Positions 6,463 through 12,790 of a stretch of 27,259 nucleotides of DNA are shown here, piece by piece. The position numbers and the translations under genes are program-made. The notes beneath the pieces were generated by a model that was not told where the DNA came from, did no database searches, and worked only from the letters and a program-made list of their open reading frames with translations. Source of the stretch: an uncultured Agathobacter sp. GTDB taxonomy: Bacteria; Bacillota; Clostridia; Lachnospirales; Lachnospiraceae. The stretch's first letter is position 1. The number at the start of each line of letters is the position of its first letter. Location of the stretch: assembly GCA_934358675.1 (NCBI GenBank), contig CAKRKX010000026.1:1-27259 (forward strand). Reading direction: 5' to 3'.

Positions 6463-7068
6463 ATGGATCAAATAAAAATTGGAAAATTTATAGCTGATGA
6501 GCGAAAGAGAAAAGGATATACGCAAAAGCAACTTTCTGAAAAATTAAAAATCAGCGATAAAACAATTTCAAAATGGGAACGAGGAAATGGTTTTCCGGAA
6601 GTATCACTGTTGTTGCCATTATGTAATGAATTAGAGATAACAGTGAATGAATTACTGTCTGGTGAAAGAGTATCAGAGGAAGATTATCGAAAGAAAGCGG
6701 AGGAAAATATGGTGAATTTAGTTAGAGAAGCTCAGGAGAGTAAGAAAAAAATTATATTATCAATTATGGTTGCAGGTCTTACAATTATTGCTGCAGTTCC
6801 ATTATTTCTGTTGTCAGGATTGCTTGCAGTGGAAATTTGGACGAGGATTTTGCTTATAGTTATAGGGGTGGTTGTAATATGTGATGGAATTGCGATTGCA
6901 TGTGTTCTTGACAGAGAGGCAGGAGCATATGAATGTCCTGATTGTAATAATAGATTTGTTCCGGACATGAAGTCTTATATTATGGGACCACACACAATAA
7001 CAAAGCGTAAATTAGTATGTCCTAATTGTGGCGCACATAAATACTGCAGGAAGGTGCTTACAAAATGA
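6463..7068 (+). CDS. XRE regulator with two membrane segments and zinc ribbon
   Basis: A 201-residue protein in three parts. Residues 6-65 are a Cro/CI-type helix-turn-helix (YTQKQLSEKLKISDKTISKW). Residues 96-121 and 127-148 are hydrophobic and likely span the membrane as a hairpin. The cytosolic tail holds a zinc ribbon with C158-x2-C161 and C186-x2-C189. It is therefore probably a membrane-bound DNA-binding protein; its signal and targets are unknown. GAAAGGAGG ends 7 nt before ATG 6463. Its stop overlaps the ATG of the GNAT gene (ATGA), so the two are co-translated. Base composition is AT-richer than the flanking housekeeping genes. An isolated XRE fragment just upstream suggests that related genes were inserted or duplicated here. 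Confidence 0.85.
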   Translation: MDQIKIGKFIADERKRKGYTQKQLSEKLKISDKTISKWERGNGFPEVSLLLPLCNELEITVNELLSGERVSEEDYRKKAEENMVNLVREAQESKKKIILSIMVAGLTIIAAVPLFLLSGLLAVEIWTRILLIVIGVVVICDGIAIACVLDREAGAYECPDCNNRFVPDMKSYIMGPHTITKRKLVCPNCGAHKYCRKVLTK

Positions 7069-7523
7069 AACTTCGAGAGTATAGAACCTCTGATTGTGAA
7101 CGGTTGGCAGAACTGTTTTACCAGACCGTTCACAGCGTAAATGCAAAAGATTATACAAAAGAACAGTTGGATGTCTGGGCGACCGGAAAAGTAGATTTGC
7201 AGGCGTGGGATCAATCTTTTCGAGCGCACAAAACCATCATTGCTATGGAAAATGATGAAGTTGTCGGATTCGGCGATATGGATGAAAGCGGATATCTGGA
7301 TCGGCTTTATGTGCATAAGGATCATCAGAATCAGGGGAATGCGATTGCGATTTGTGATGTTCTGGAAGGATTAGTAGGAGAAAAGACAATTACAACACAC
7401 GCTTCCATCACGGCAAAAACGTTTTTTCTGCATCGGGGATACCATGTTGTGAAGGAACAAGAAGTGATTCGAGGTGGAATTGCCTTGACAAACTATGTGA
7501 TGGAGAAGTTTAATAATTATTAA
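7065..7523 (+). CDS. GNAT family N-acetyltransferase
   Basis: A 152-residue complete GNAT domain that would transfer an acyl group from CoA to an unknown amine. Motif A is LDRLYVHKDHQNQGNA (about 86-101), matching the V-x3-Q/R-x2-G-x-A pyrophosphate loop; the aromatic GYHVVKEQE segment follows late, as in the YafP-like branch. It starts at ATG 7065 overlapping the stop of the XRE gene, so expression is coupled to that regulator. The substrate cannot be predicted. Confidence 0.85.
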   Translation: MKLREYRTSDCERLAELFYQTVHSVNAKDYTKEQLDVWATGKVDLQAWDQSFRAHKTIIAMENDEVVGFGDMDESGYLDRLYVHKDHQNQGNAIAICDVLEGLVGEKTITTHASITAKTFFLHRGYHVVKEQEVIRGGIALTNYVMEKFNNY

Positions 7524-7577
7524 ACAATCATTTTGATTATTTTTATAGCGAAAAAATTAAAATTGGGAGGCGAGAGA

Positions 7578-8198
7578 ATGTTTTGGGATGTGGCTGCAAA
7601 ATTTTATGATATTTTTGAAAATATTTATAATGGAAAAGTAAATCGGGAACTTGTAAGACTTGTCGCACAATTGATAGACAAAGATGACAGAGTTTTGGAG
7701 TGTGCCTGTGGAACCGGGATGATCAGTAAGGCGATTGCACCGAAATGCAGAGAGTTGATTGCGACGGATTTTTCTGTTGGTATGTTAAAGCAGGCAAAAA
7801 AGAATTGTGCAAAATATGACAATGTTAAATTCAGAAAAGCAAATATAATGGAGATAAAATGTAAGAATGAATCATTTGATAAAGTGGTAGCGGGAAATGT
7901 GATTCATTTGTTGGATAAACCCGAGCTGGCACTTCAAGAACTCCTTAGAACATGTAAAGAGGGCGGAAAGGTCATTATTCCGACCTATGTGAACAACGAA
8001 AATGCCGGGAAACCAAGCTTGTTTGTCCGTTGTTTGGAAAATTTGGGTGCAGATTTTAAAAAGCAATTTGATTATCATTCATATCAGGCATTTTTTGAAG
8101 AAATGGGATATAAGGATGTTGAATTTGAAATCGTTGAAGGAAAAATGCCCTGTGCGATTGCAATAATAACAAAGGATTCAGAGAAAAAGAAGAAATAG
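7578..8198 (+). CDS. Class I SAM-dependent methyltransferase
   Basis: A 206-residue Rossmann-type methyltransferase. Motif I is VLECACGTG (39-47), the acidic residue binding the SAM ribose is in ATDFS (about 64-68), and a post-motif segment reads SFDKVVAGNVIHLL. The layout resembles the UbiE/Methyltransf_11 group of small-molecule methyltransferases. I chose ATG 7578 because GGGAGG lies 7 nt upstream; an earlier ATG at 7533 adds a lysine-rich extension with no ribosome site. It sits 54 bp after the GNAT gene and 21 bp before the HepT-like gene, with no terminator visible. The product ends in KKKK. Substrate unknown. Confidence 0.87.
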   Translation: MFWDVAAKFYDIFENIYNGKVNRELVRLVAQLIDKDDRVLECACGTGMISKAIAPKCRELIATDFSVGMLKQAKKNCAKYDNVKFRKANIMEIKCKNESFDKVVAGNVIHLLDKPELALQELLRTCKEGGKVIIPTYVNNENAGKPSLFVRCLENLGADFKKQFDYHSYQAFFEEMGYKDVEFEIVEGKMPCAIAIITKDSEKKKK

Positions 8199-8219
8199 AA
8201 AAGGATGGAGTTGTGATCT

Positions 8220-8630
8220 ATGAAAAAGCTTGATAACTTTACAAATTGTCTGGCGATATTGGCAAATGCTGATTTTAAGATGGCTGAAACAAATGATATA
8301 TATCGCATAGGAATTATCGGACAATTTAATCTTACTTTTGAACTTGCATGGAAAGCATTACAGGAAATTATGAGAATGCATAGTGTGGCAGAAGTAGCTA
8401 CCGGATCTCCGCGCGAAATTTTGCAGCTTGCTTATAAATTCGGATTTATCAATGATTCTGAAATATGGCTGCTCATGTTAAAGAAGAGAAATACTTCTGT
8501 TCATATCTATAATGAAGATGAAGTGGATGAAATGATAGTGCTGATACGTGACAGTTTTATTCCAGCTTTTACTGCTCTTAAAGATACGCTGGCGAAGAAG
8601 TTGGTTGAAGCTGAAAGTGATTGGACGTAA
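8220..8630 (+). CDS. HI0074/HepT-like HEPN protein without MNT partner
   Basis: A 136-residue all-helical protein matching the HI0074 'nucleotidyltransferase substrate-binding' family, related to HepT HEPN toxins. Recognisable blocks are QFNLTFELAWKALQE (35-49), SPREILQLAYKFGFI (63-77) and KKRNTSVHIYNED (88-100). The last contains R90-N-x3-H95, the RX4-6H motif that forms the RNase site in HEPN proteins. Normally the gene lies next to a small nucleotidyltransferase (HI0073/MntA) that restrains it. Neither the upstream methyltransferase nor the 122 bp downstream encodes one, so this copy is orphaned within the window. AAGGATGGAG precedes the ATG. Confidence 0.82.
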   Translation: MKKLDNFTNCLAILANADFKMAETNDIYRIGIIGQFNLTFELAWKALQEIMRMHSVAEVATGSPREILQLAYKFGFINDSEIWLLMLKKRNTSVHIYNEDEVDEMIVLIRDSFIPAFTALKDTLAKKLVEAESDWT

Positions 8631-8752
8631 GTTAATAGGAAGCTTGTCTCGGCATGGATGAAGACTATAGATTTTGCTGTTTCTGAACATAACAGTGCGT
8701 CTATGGTCTTTTTTATTATGGCTATCGAGAAAAGCAGAAAGGGATTGTGGCA

Positions 8753-9352
8753 ATGAGTAAATTAGAATGGATAAAGAAAATAATGATCATAGTGTTTGGT
8801 TCAATTGTTGCGGCATATGGCATCACCCTCGCATTATATGCCGGATTTGGTGGTGCAACTCTCGCAGTCCTGTGGCAGGGAATTTCGATCACTTTTCATA
8901 TCAGTATAGGTATGGCATCTATGATAGTAGCTATAATTATGATTATATTTGCGTTTTTCTATGACCGATCACAGATACATATTGGCACAATTCTTTATCA
9001 GATTGTATATAGTTTATGTGTAGATTTGTTTGCCGAGGTGCATGTGTACAGTACGCATGTGTGGATCAATGCATTTATCATGCTAATGGGAGTAATGCTT
9101 TTTGCAATCGGAACAGGAATCTATGCGGCGGCTTCTTTAGGGCGGGGGTCATATGAGGCAGTAACATTTTCACTTGCAGAAAAGAATGGCTGGCAGGTAA
9201 AAGCAGTGAGAATGATTTTGGATATTATGATGGTTATTGTTGGAGTTATATTAGGTGGAAAATTTGGAGTGTGTACGATTGTAACAGTCCTCATATCCGG
9301 ACCAATCATCCAGTTTATCGCATCAAAAACCAAGAAAATATTCAAAATGTAA
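8753..9352 (+). CDS. YczE/YitT-like polytopic membrane protein
   Basis: A 199-residue protein of about five membrane segments with short loops, typical of the YczE/YyaS/YitT group. Conserved-looking points are AAYGITLALYAGFGGATLA after the first helix and AASLGRGSYEAVTFSLAEK before the fourth. Function in this family is not settled; transport is usually assumed. I prefer ATG 8753 because GAAAGGG ends 9 nt upstream, while GTG 8747 would leave 3 nt. It is the last intact gene before a broken membrane-protein gene and the terminator at 9768-9824. Confidence 0.75.
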   Translation: MSKLEWIKKIMIIVFGSIVAAYGITLALYAGFGGATLAVLWQGISITFHISIGMASMIVAIIMIIFAFFYDRSQIHIGTILYQIVYSLCVDLFAEVHVYSTHVWINAFIMLMGVMLFAIGTGIYAAASLGRGSYEAVTFSLAEKNGWQVKAVRMILDIMMVIVGVILGGKFGVCTIVTVLISGPIIQFIASKTKKIFKM

Positions 9353-9368
9353 GATGATAAATCAGTAG

Positions 9369-9767
9369 TTCACCATACGGTGCCGCTTATTAAAACGGCA
9401 GATTTTCATTGTAACAATCACTGTTCTTCTTGGAACGGAAGGAACACCCGATAAGGAACTTGCGTATATGCAGCTTGGCGAAAGTATCGGATCATGGGCG
9501 ATGATTCTTGCGGGAATTTTTTCGTTATTTGCGATATTTGGAGTCAACAGCTTTATTGTTTTAACAAGAATTATGAGCGGAGTGGTCGTTCTTGTAAGTA
9601 TCATGCTTGTTCTTAACATACGGCAAATCAAGAAAAAAGGCTGGGTGCAGTCCAATCTGCGGCATTGCCGGATCCGTACCGTTTCAGGTATTGATGGTGA
9701 TTTCGACGGTTATTTCCGCAGTAGGAGCATTGATTCCATTAAAGTATGGAGGAAGCCTGATAATTAT
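9369..9767 (+). pseudogene. Frameshifted remnant of an unidentified membrane protein
   Basis: No start codon with a ribosome site, but the frame opened by the TAG at 9366-9368 encodes hydrophobic helices with plausible loops. It runs from QIFIVTITVLLGTEG through WAMILAGIFSLFAIF to VVVLVSIMLVLNIRQIKKKG, up to about 9645. The next hydrophobic helix, FQVLMVISTVISAVGALIPL (about 9682-9741), lies in another frame. This fits a 3-4 helix protein that lost its start and suffered a frameshift near 9640-9680. I do not recognise the family. It lies between the YczE-like gene and a strong terminator, so it was probably once the last gene of that operon. Confidence 0.5.
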
Positions 9768-9824
9768 AAACCATCATTTTAATTGTATTTCTATGATGAA
9801 AACAATTAAAATGATGGTTTTTTT
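9768..9824 (+). terminator. Strong Rho-independent terminator of the 6463-9352 gene cluster
   Basis: A perfect 19-bp inverted repeat (9768-9786 and 9802-9820) encloses a 15-nt loop and is followed by seven T (9818-9824). The stem is A/T-rich, with CCATCAT/ATGATGG as its strongest part. The flanking A-run would also allow some termination on the minus strand. Confidence 0.88.
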
Positions 9825-9831
9825 GTTTACA

Positions 9832-9855
9832 AATTAAAATTTTTATGATTTAATT
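9832..9855. promoter_or_regulatory. AT-rich dyad upstream of the HTH/HipA-like pair
   Basis: AATTAAA (9832-9838) and TTTAATT (9849-9855) are a 7-bp inverted repeat with a 10-bp spacer containing TATGAT (9844-9849), a possible -10. A well-placed -35 is not obvious. It is a candidate autoregulatory operator for the HTH protein that starts at 9893, but AT-rich dyads are frequent by chance. Confidence 0.35.
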
Positions 9856-9892
9856 AAAAAAGCAGGGAATCATAAAACCGGAAGGTGAGTTT

Positions 9893-10441
9893 ATGAAAGA
9901 AAGATTATTTATAACGCCAGAGTATACAACTGCAAAGGAGATTAAGCGGATTCGAAAAGAATTGCATTTGACGCAGAAAGAGTTTGCAGAATTTATCAAT
10001 TGTTCCAAGCCGACCGTAGAGCGTTGGGAAAGAAGCGAAGAAGTGATTCGTGGACCAATTGTTCCATTTCTAAAAATGTTACAAAAATATCCGGAATATG
10101 AGCAGGAAGTGAAGGTGCCGGAAAAAGTATGGCCGCTCAGATTATGGTATATGTATGAGCAGGACGTATGCACCTTGATTGATGTGAATGAACAGGAACG
10201 AAAAGTGAAAATAAGGAATTATACAGATAAGGTAATGTTTCGTGCTTTCGGTACGGTAGAAAATCCGGATTATCATGATTATCAGGAGTTTATGAAGTCA
10301 AGGTGTTTCCCGGAAAGCAGGGATAAGATGAAGTTGATATTGAAAGATTTGGGACTGCCATTTTATGATCCGCTCATGATCATAGAGAAGACAAAAGGAC
10401 GAATGGCAGAAGATGATTTTTGGATTCGTATAGAGAGGTAG
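9893..10441 (+). CDS. HTH regulator with extra C-terminal domain, partner of HipA-like kinase
   Basis: A 182-residue protein. Residues 13-52 are an XRE-type helix-turn-helix (LTQKEFAEFINCSKPTVERW). Residues 78-182 form a separate domain with SRCFPESRD (136-144), LGLPFYDPLMIIEKTKGR (153-170) and DDFWIRI (174-180). That pattern recalls, from memory, the N-terminal region of some Firmicutes HipA-type kinases, where similar 'R.iP.sR' and 'D.yWi' motifs precede the kinase core. Here it is joined to the DNA-binding protein instead. GGAAGGTGAG lies just before ATG 9893. The kinase gene starts 4 bp after its stop. The likely role is repressor and antitoxin of the pair; the second domain may hold the kinase in check. 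HTH is certain, the rest is inference. Confidence 0.75.
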   Translation: MKERLFITPEYTTAKEIKRIRKELHLTQKEFAEFINCSKPTVERWERSEEVIRGPIVPFLKMLQKYPEYEQEVKVPEKVWPLRLWYMYEQDVCTLIDVNEQERKVKIRNYTDKVMFRAFGTVENPDYHDYQEFMKSRCFPESRDKMKLILKDLGLPFYDPLMIIEKTKGRMAEDDFWIRIER

Positions 10442-10445
10442 ATGC

Positions 10446-11261
10446 ATGATAGAATTATTCGAGCAGAATATCCGGACAAACGACCGACAGTCTTCAAAAG
10501 GAAACCAGCTAAAATGGGAGAATGAAGGAATATGGTATAAAGCAGATTATACAGGTTATGAAGGTCTGGCAGAGTATATGATTTCTCATCTTTTGAAGAA
10601 ATCAACACTGAATGAAAATGAGTTTGTATGCTATGAGCTTGAAAAAATTCAATATGGTACTGTGATTTATAACGGTGTGAAAAGCGAAAATTTTCTAAAT
10701 GAAGATTGGCAGATTATTACGTTGGAACGGCTGTTCAAGAATTTTTTCGGAGAAAGTTTATACAAAGCTTTGTATAGAATACCGGAATATGAGGAACGCC
10801 TACATTTTTTAGTGCAGCAGGTAGAACGTATGACAGGACTTCAGAATTTTGATGTTTATATGAATAAATTGTTGACAATCGATGCATTTTTCCTGAATGA
10901 AGACCGTCACACACACAATATTGCCGTCCTGATGAATGGAAAAGGAGACTATGCATATTGCCCGATTTTTGATAATGGGGCGGGCTTGCTGGCAGATACA
11001 ACTATGGATTATCCATTGTCAGGTGATGTTTATGCGCTTATGAATCATGTTCAGTCAAAAACGATATGTAGCGAATTTGACGAACAATTAGATATTTCGG
11101 AAGCTTTATATAAAGCAAATTTAAAATTTCAATTTACGAAAAAAGATGTGATAGAACTGCTTGAAAAAGCAGAGATATATTCAGAAAAAATCAGAAATCG
11201 AGTAGAAACGATTATATTTGCGCAGATGCGAAAATATGCTTACTTATTTTCAGCAGTATAA
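10446..11261 (+). CDS. HipA-like serine/threonine kinase lacking N-terminal subdomain
   Basis: A 271-residue protein with the HipA/PI3K-like kinase signatures. GIWYKADYTGYEGLAEY (29-45) supplies the ATP-binding Lys32. The catalytic loop is D153-R-H-T-H-N158 in NEDRHTHNIAVL. The metal-binding Asp176 lies in IFDNGAGLL. HipA kinases phosphorylate translation factors such as GltX or TrpS and arrest growth. This protein starts almost directly at the kinase fold, without the roughly 100-residue N-terminal subdomain of E. coli HipA (440 residues), like HipT or CtkA. It follows the HTH gene by 4 bp, using GAGAGG inside that gene. Its stop TAA overlaps the ATG of a GNAT fragment. Kinase family is fairly sure; toxicity and target are unknown. 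Confidence 0.8.
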   Translation: MIELFEQNIRTNDRQSSKGNQLKWENEGIWYKADYTGYEGLAEYMISHLLKKSTLNENEFVCYELEKIQYGTVIYNGVKSENFLNEDWQIITLERLFKNFFGESLYKALYRIPEYEERLHFLVQQVERMTGLQNFDVYMNKLLTIDAFFLNEDRHTHNIAVLMNGKGDYAYCPIFDNGAGLLADTTMDYPLSGDVYALMNHVQSKTICSEFDEQLDISEALYKANLKFQFTKKDVIELLEKAEIYSEKIRNRVETIIFAQMRKYAYLFSAV

Positions 11262-11401
11262 TGTTTACGAATCCGGATTACAGGAGAAGAGGTATTGCAA
11301 AAGAGTTATTATCGCGCGTTGTAAATGAAGCAAAAGAGTTTGGCTGTGGAACTGTCCAGATTACGGCATCTGATATGGGGGTTAAGTTATATTCCGATTA
11401 A
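11261..11401 (+). pseudogene. GNAT acetyltransferase fragment
   Basis: A 46-codon frame beginning MFTNPDYRRRGIAKELLSRV, the acetyl-CoA-binding motif A of a GNAT protein (R-R-x-G-I-A), and ending at LYSD, just where the family continues into a '.YGF' strand. The first half and the last strands of the domain are missing. The ATG overlaps the kinase stop (TAATG), which may be a by-product of the deletion that created the junction. Confidence 0.75.
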
Positions 11402-11410
11402 GGGGAATAA

Positions 11411-11614
11411 AGTGGGGTGGTTCATACACCCAAAGGTTTTTTTCTTTTGGGTGGCGGAATCGAAAAGGCAGAGAGTCATATGAATTGCATTGAGAGAGAA
11501 TGTATGGAAGAAGCGGGCTATTGTGTTTCGGTAAGAAAGAAAGTGTGCTCGGCGGAAACTTATTGTATTCATGAAAGAAAAGGCTTTTTTACAGGAGCAA
11601 AACAGGAGAACTAT
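11411..11614 (+). pseudogene. Nudix hydrolase fragment, open into the RdgB-like gene
   Basis: The frame opened after the TAA at 11408-11410 encodes VVHTPKGFFLLGGGIEKAE and then a complete Nudix box: G-x5-E-x7-R-E-C-M-E-E-A-G-Y. The segment VCSAETYCIHERKGFF follows. About 70 N-terminal and 60 C-terminal residues of a normal Nudix domain are missing, so it should not fold into an active hydrolase by itself. No stop codon separates it from the HAM1-like gene, so a fused 266-residue protein could be made from GTG 11417, although no good ribosome site is seen there. It lies 10 bp after the GNAT fragment. Confidence 0.72.
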
Positions 11615-11617
11615 ATG

Positions 11618-12217
11618 ATGAAAATTTTGTACGGAACGACGAATAAGGGAAAGCTTCAGGCGATGCGGACGGCGTTGGAGTCGTTTGATATCGAACTTGT
11701 GGGATTAAATGATATGGAGAGCGAACTTCCGCAGATTGAGGAAAGCGGAACAACACCTCTGGAAAATGCAAAGATCAAGGCTTTAGCCTATTATGATTGG
11801 TTTAAAATGCCGGTTTTCTCATGTGACAGTGGACTGTATTTTGATGAACTTGAGGAGCAACCGGGAATCTATGTAAGGCGGGTTCGTGGAAAAGAATTGA
11901 CGGACGATGAAATGATCGAGTATTATGCTTCGCTTGCAAGAGCACATGGAGGCAGGATCACCGGTCAGTATCGCAATGCAATCTTTTTTGTGATGGACAG
12001 GGAGCATTGTTATTCGAGTATGGATGAGTCCATCGGAACGGAACGTTTTATTTTGGTTACGAAGCCGCATCCGAAGAGGATAGAGGGATTTCCTCTCGAT
12101 TCGTTATCCATCGATATTCCGACCGGGAAGTATTATTACGATCTGGACGTGAAAGATGTGAGCACATCGGTGGATGAGGGCGTAAGACGCTTTTTCAAAG
12201 AGACAGGTTATTTTTAA
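11618..12217 (+). CDS. HAM1/RdgB-like non-canonical purine NTP pyrophosphatase
   Basis: About 199 residues with the HAM1/ITPase signature. GTTNKGKLQAM (about 6-16) is the substrate-binding N-terminus, ESGTTPLENAKIKA (about 45-58) and the acidic CDSGLYFDEL (about 69-78) form the active site, and PGIYVRR follows. Members hydrolyse dITP, XTP and similar nucleotides to monophosphates, keeping them out of DNA. It is divergent: the C-terminal half lacks the usual 'SHR..A' signature and reads VDEGVRRFF. CAGGAGAA at 11603-11610 serves ATG 11615 or 11618; I use the second. The frame stays open upstream into a Nudix fragment, so an N-terminally fused form is possible but unlikely to be the main product. 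Confidence 0.78.
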   Translation: MKILYGTTNKGKLQAMRTALESFDIELVGLNDMESELPQIEESGTTPLENAKIKALAYYDWFKMPVFSCDSGLYFDELEEQPGIYVRRVRGKELTDDEMIEYYASLARAHGGRITGQYRNAIFFVMDREHCYSSMDESIGTERFILVTKPHPKRIEGFPLDSLSIDIPTGKYYYDLDVKDVSTSVDEGVRRFFKETGYF

Positions 12218-12236
12218 TTATTTTAGGAGACTGGTA

Positions 12237-12674
12237 ATGAGAATAATTGAGTATGATGATTCTTATCGGGATGATATGATTTTTATGGTTTTGCAGGCAA
12301 AAGATGCCTTGGGAAGAAAACCGACCATCAATCCGGATCTTCTCACGATTCAGGAATCGTATCTCAATCGTGGTGATATGTTTTGGTGTGGGATAGATGA
12401 AAATGGAAGAGTGATTGGTTGTGTTGGATGTTCAAGGATTCCTGATACAACAGAAGCTTTTTTACATCGATTATATGTGAAACCGTCCTTGAAGCGGATG
12501 GGTATCGGCACAACTCTGCTCAATACAGCGGAAAATTGGATGCGTGGTAATGGTATAACCGTTTCTAAAGTGCATTTGGGTGCACCAAAGGAGCAGTGGT
12601 TTGAGTCATATAACTTTTATCCGAAGCACGGCTATGCAGAATACGAGCCAAGATATATGTTGAAAAATTTATAA
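12237..12674 (+). CDS. GNAT family N-acetyltransferase
   Basis: A 145-residue complete GNAT domain. Motif A is LHRLYVKPSLKRMGIGTTLL (about 77-96) with the R-x2-G-I-G loop, and the C-terminal YNFYPKHGYAEYEPRYML is the usual late aromatic segment. AGGAGA precedes ATG 12237, which is 19 bp after the HAM1-like gene, so they are probably co-transcribed. It is the last gene before the bidirectional terminator at 12714-12771. Substrate unknown. Confidence 0.87.
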   Translation: MRIIEYDDSYRDDMIFMVLQAKDALGRKPTINPDLLTIQESYLNRGDMFWCGIDENGRVIGCVGCSRIPDTTEAFLHRLYVKPSLKRMGIGTTLLNTAENWMRGNGITVSKVHLGAPKEQWFESYNFYPKHGYAEYEPRYMLKNL

Positions 12675-12713
12675 CCTTTTACATATTACCTAAAGTGGAA
12701 AGAAAGTTTAGAA

Positions 12714-12771
12714 AATGATGCGCGGTGTTATTTTACAAATAAATGTAGAATAGCACCGCGCGTCATTTTTT
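12714..12771. terminator. Long bidirectional terminator between convergent genes
   Basis: Arms 12714-12736 and 12745-12767 pair over 23 bp, with three G-U pairs on the plus strand and an 8-nt loop (AAATAAAT). GCGCGGTG/CACCGCGC is the G+C core. Six T follow on the plus strand (12766-12771); on the minus strand the stem ends in ATTTTC. It can end the GNAT transcript and the minus-strand activase transcript. Confidence 0.88.
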
Positions 12772-12790
12772 ATCTACTATAAGGCAAACC

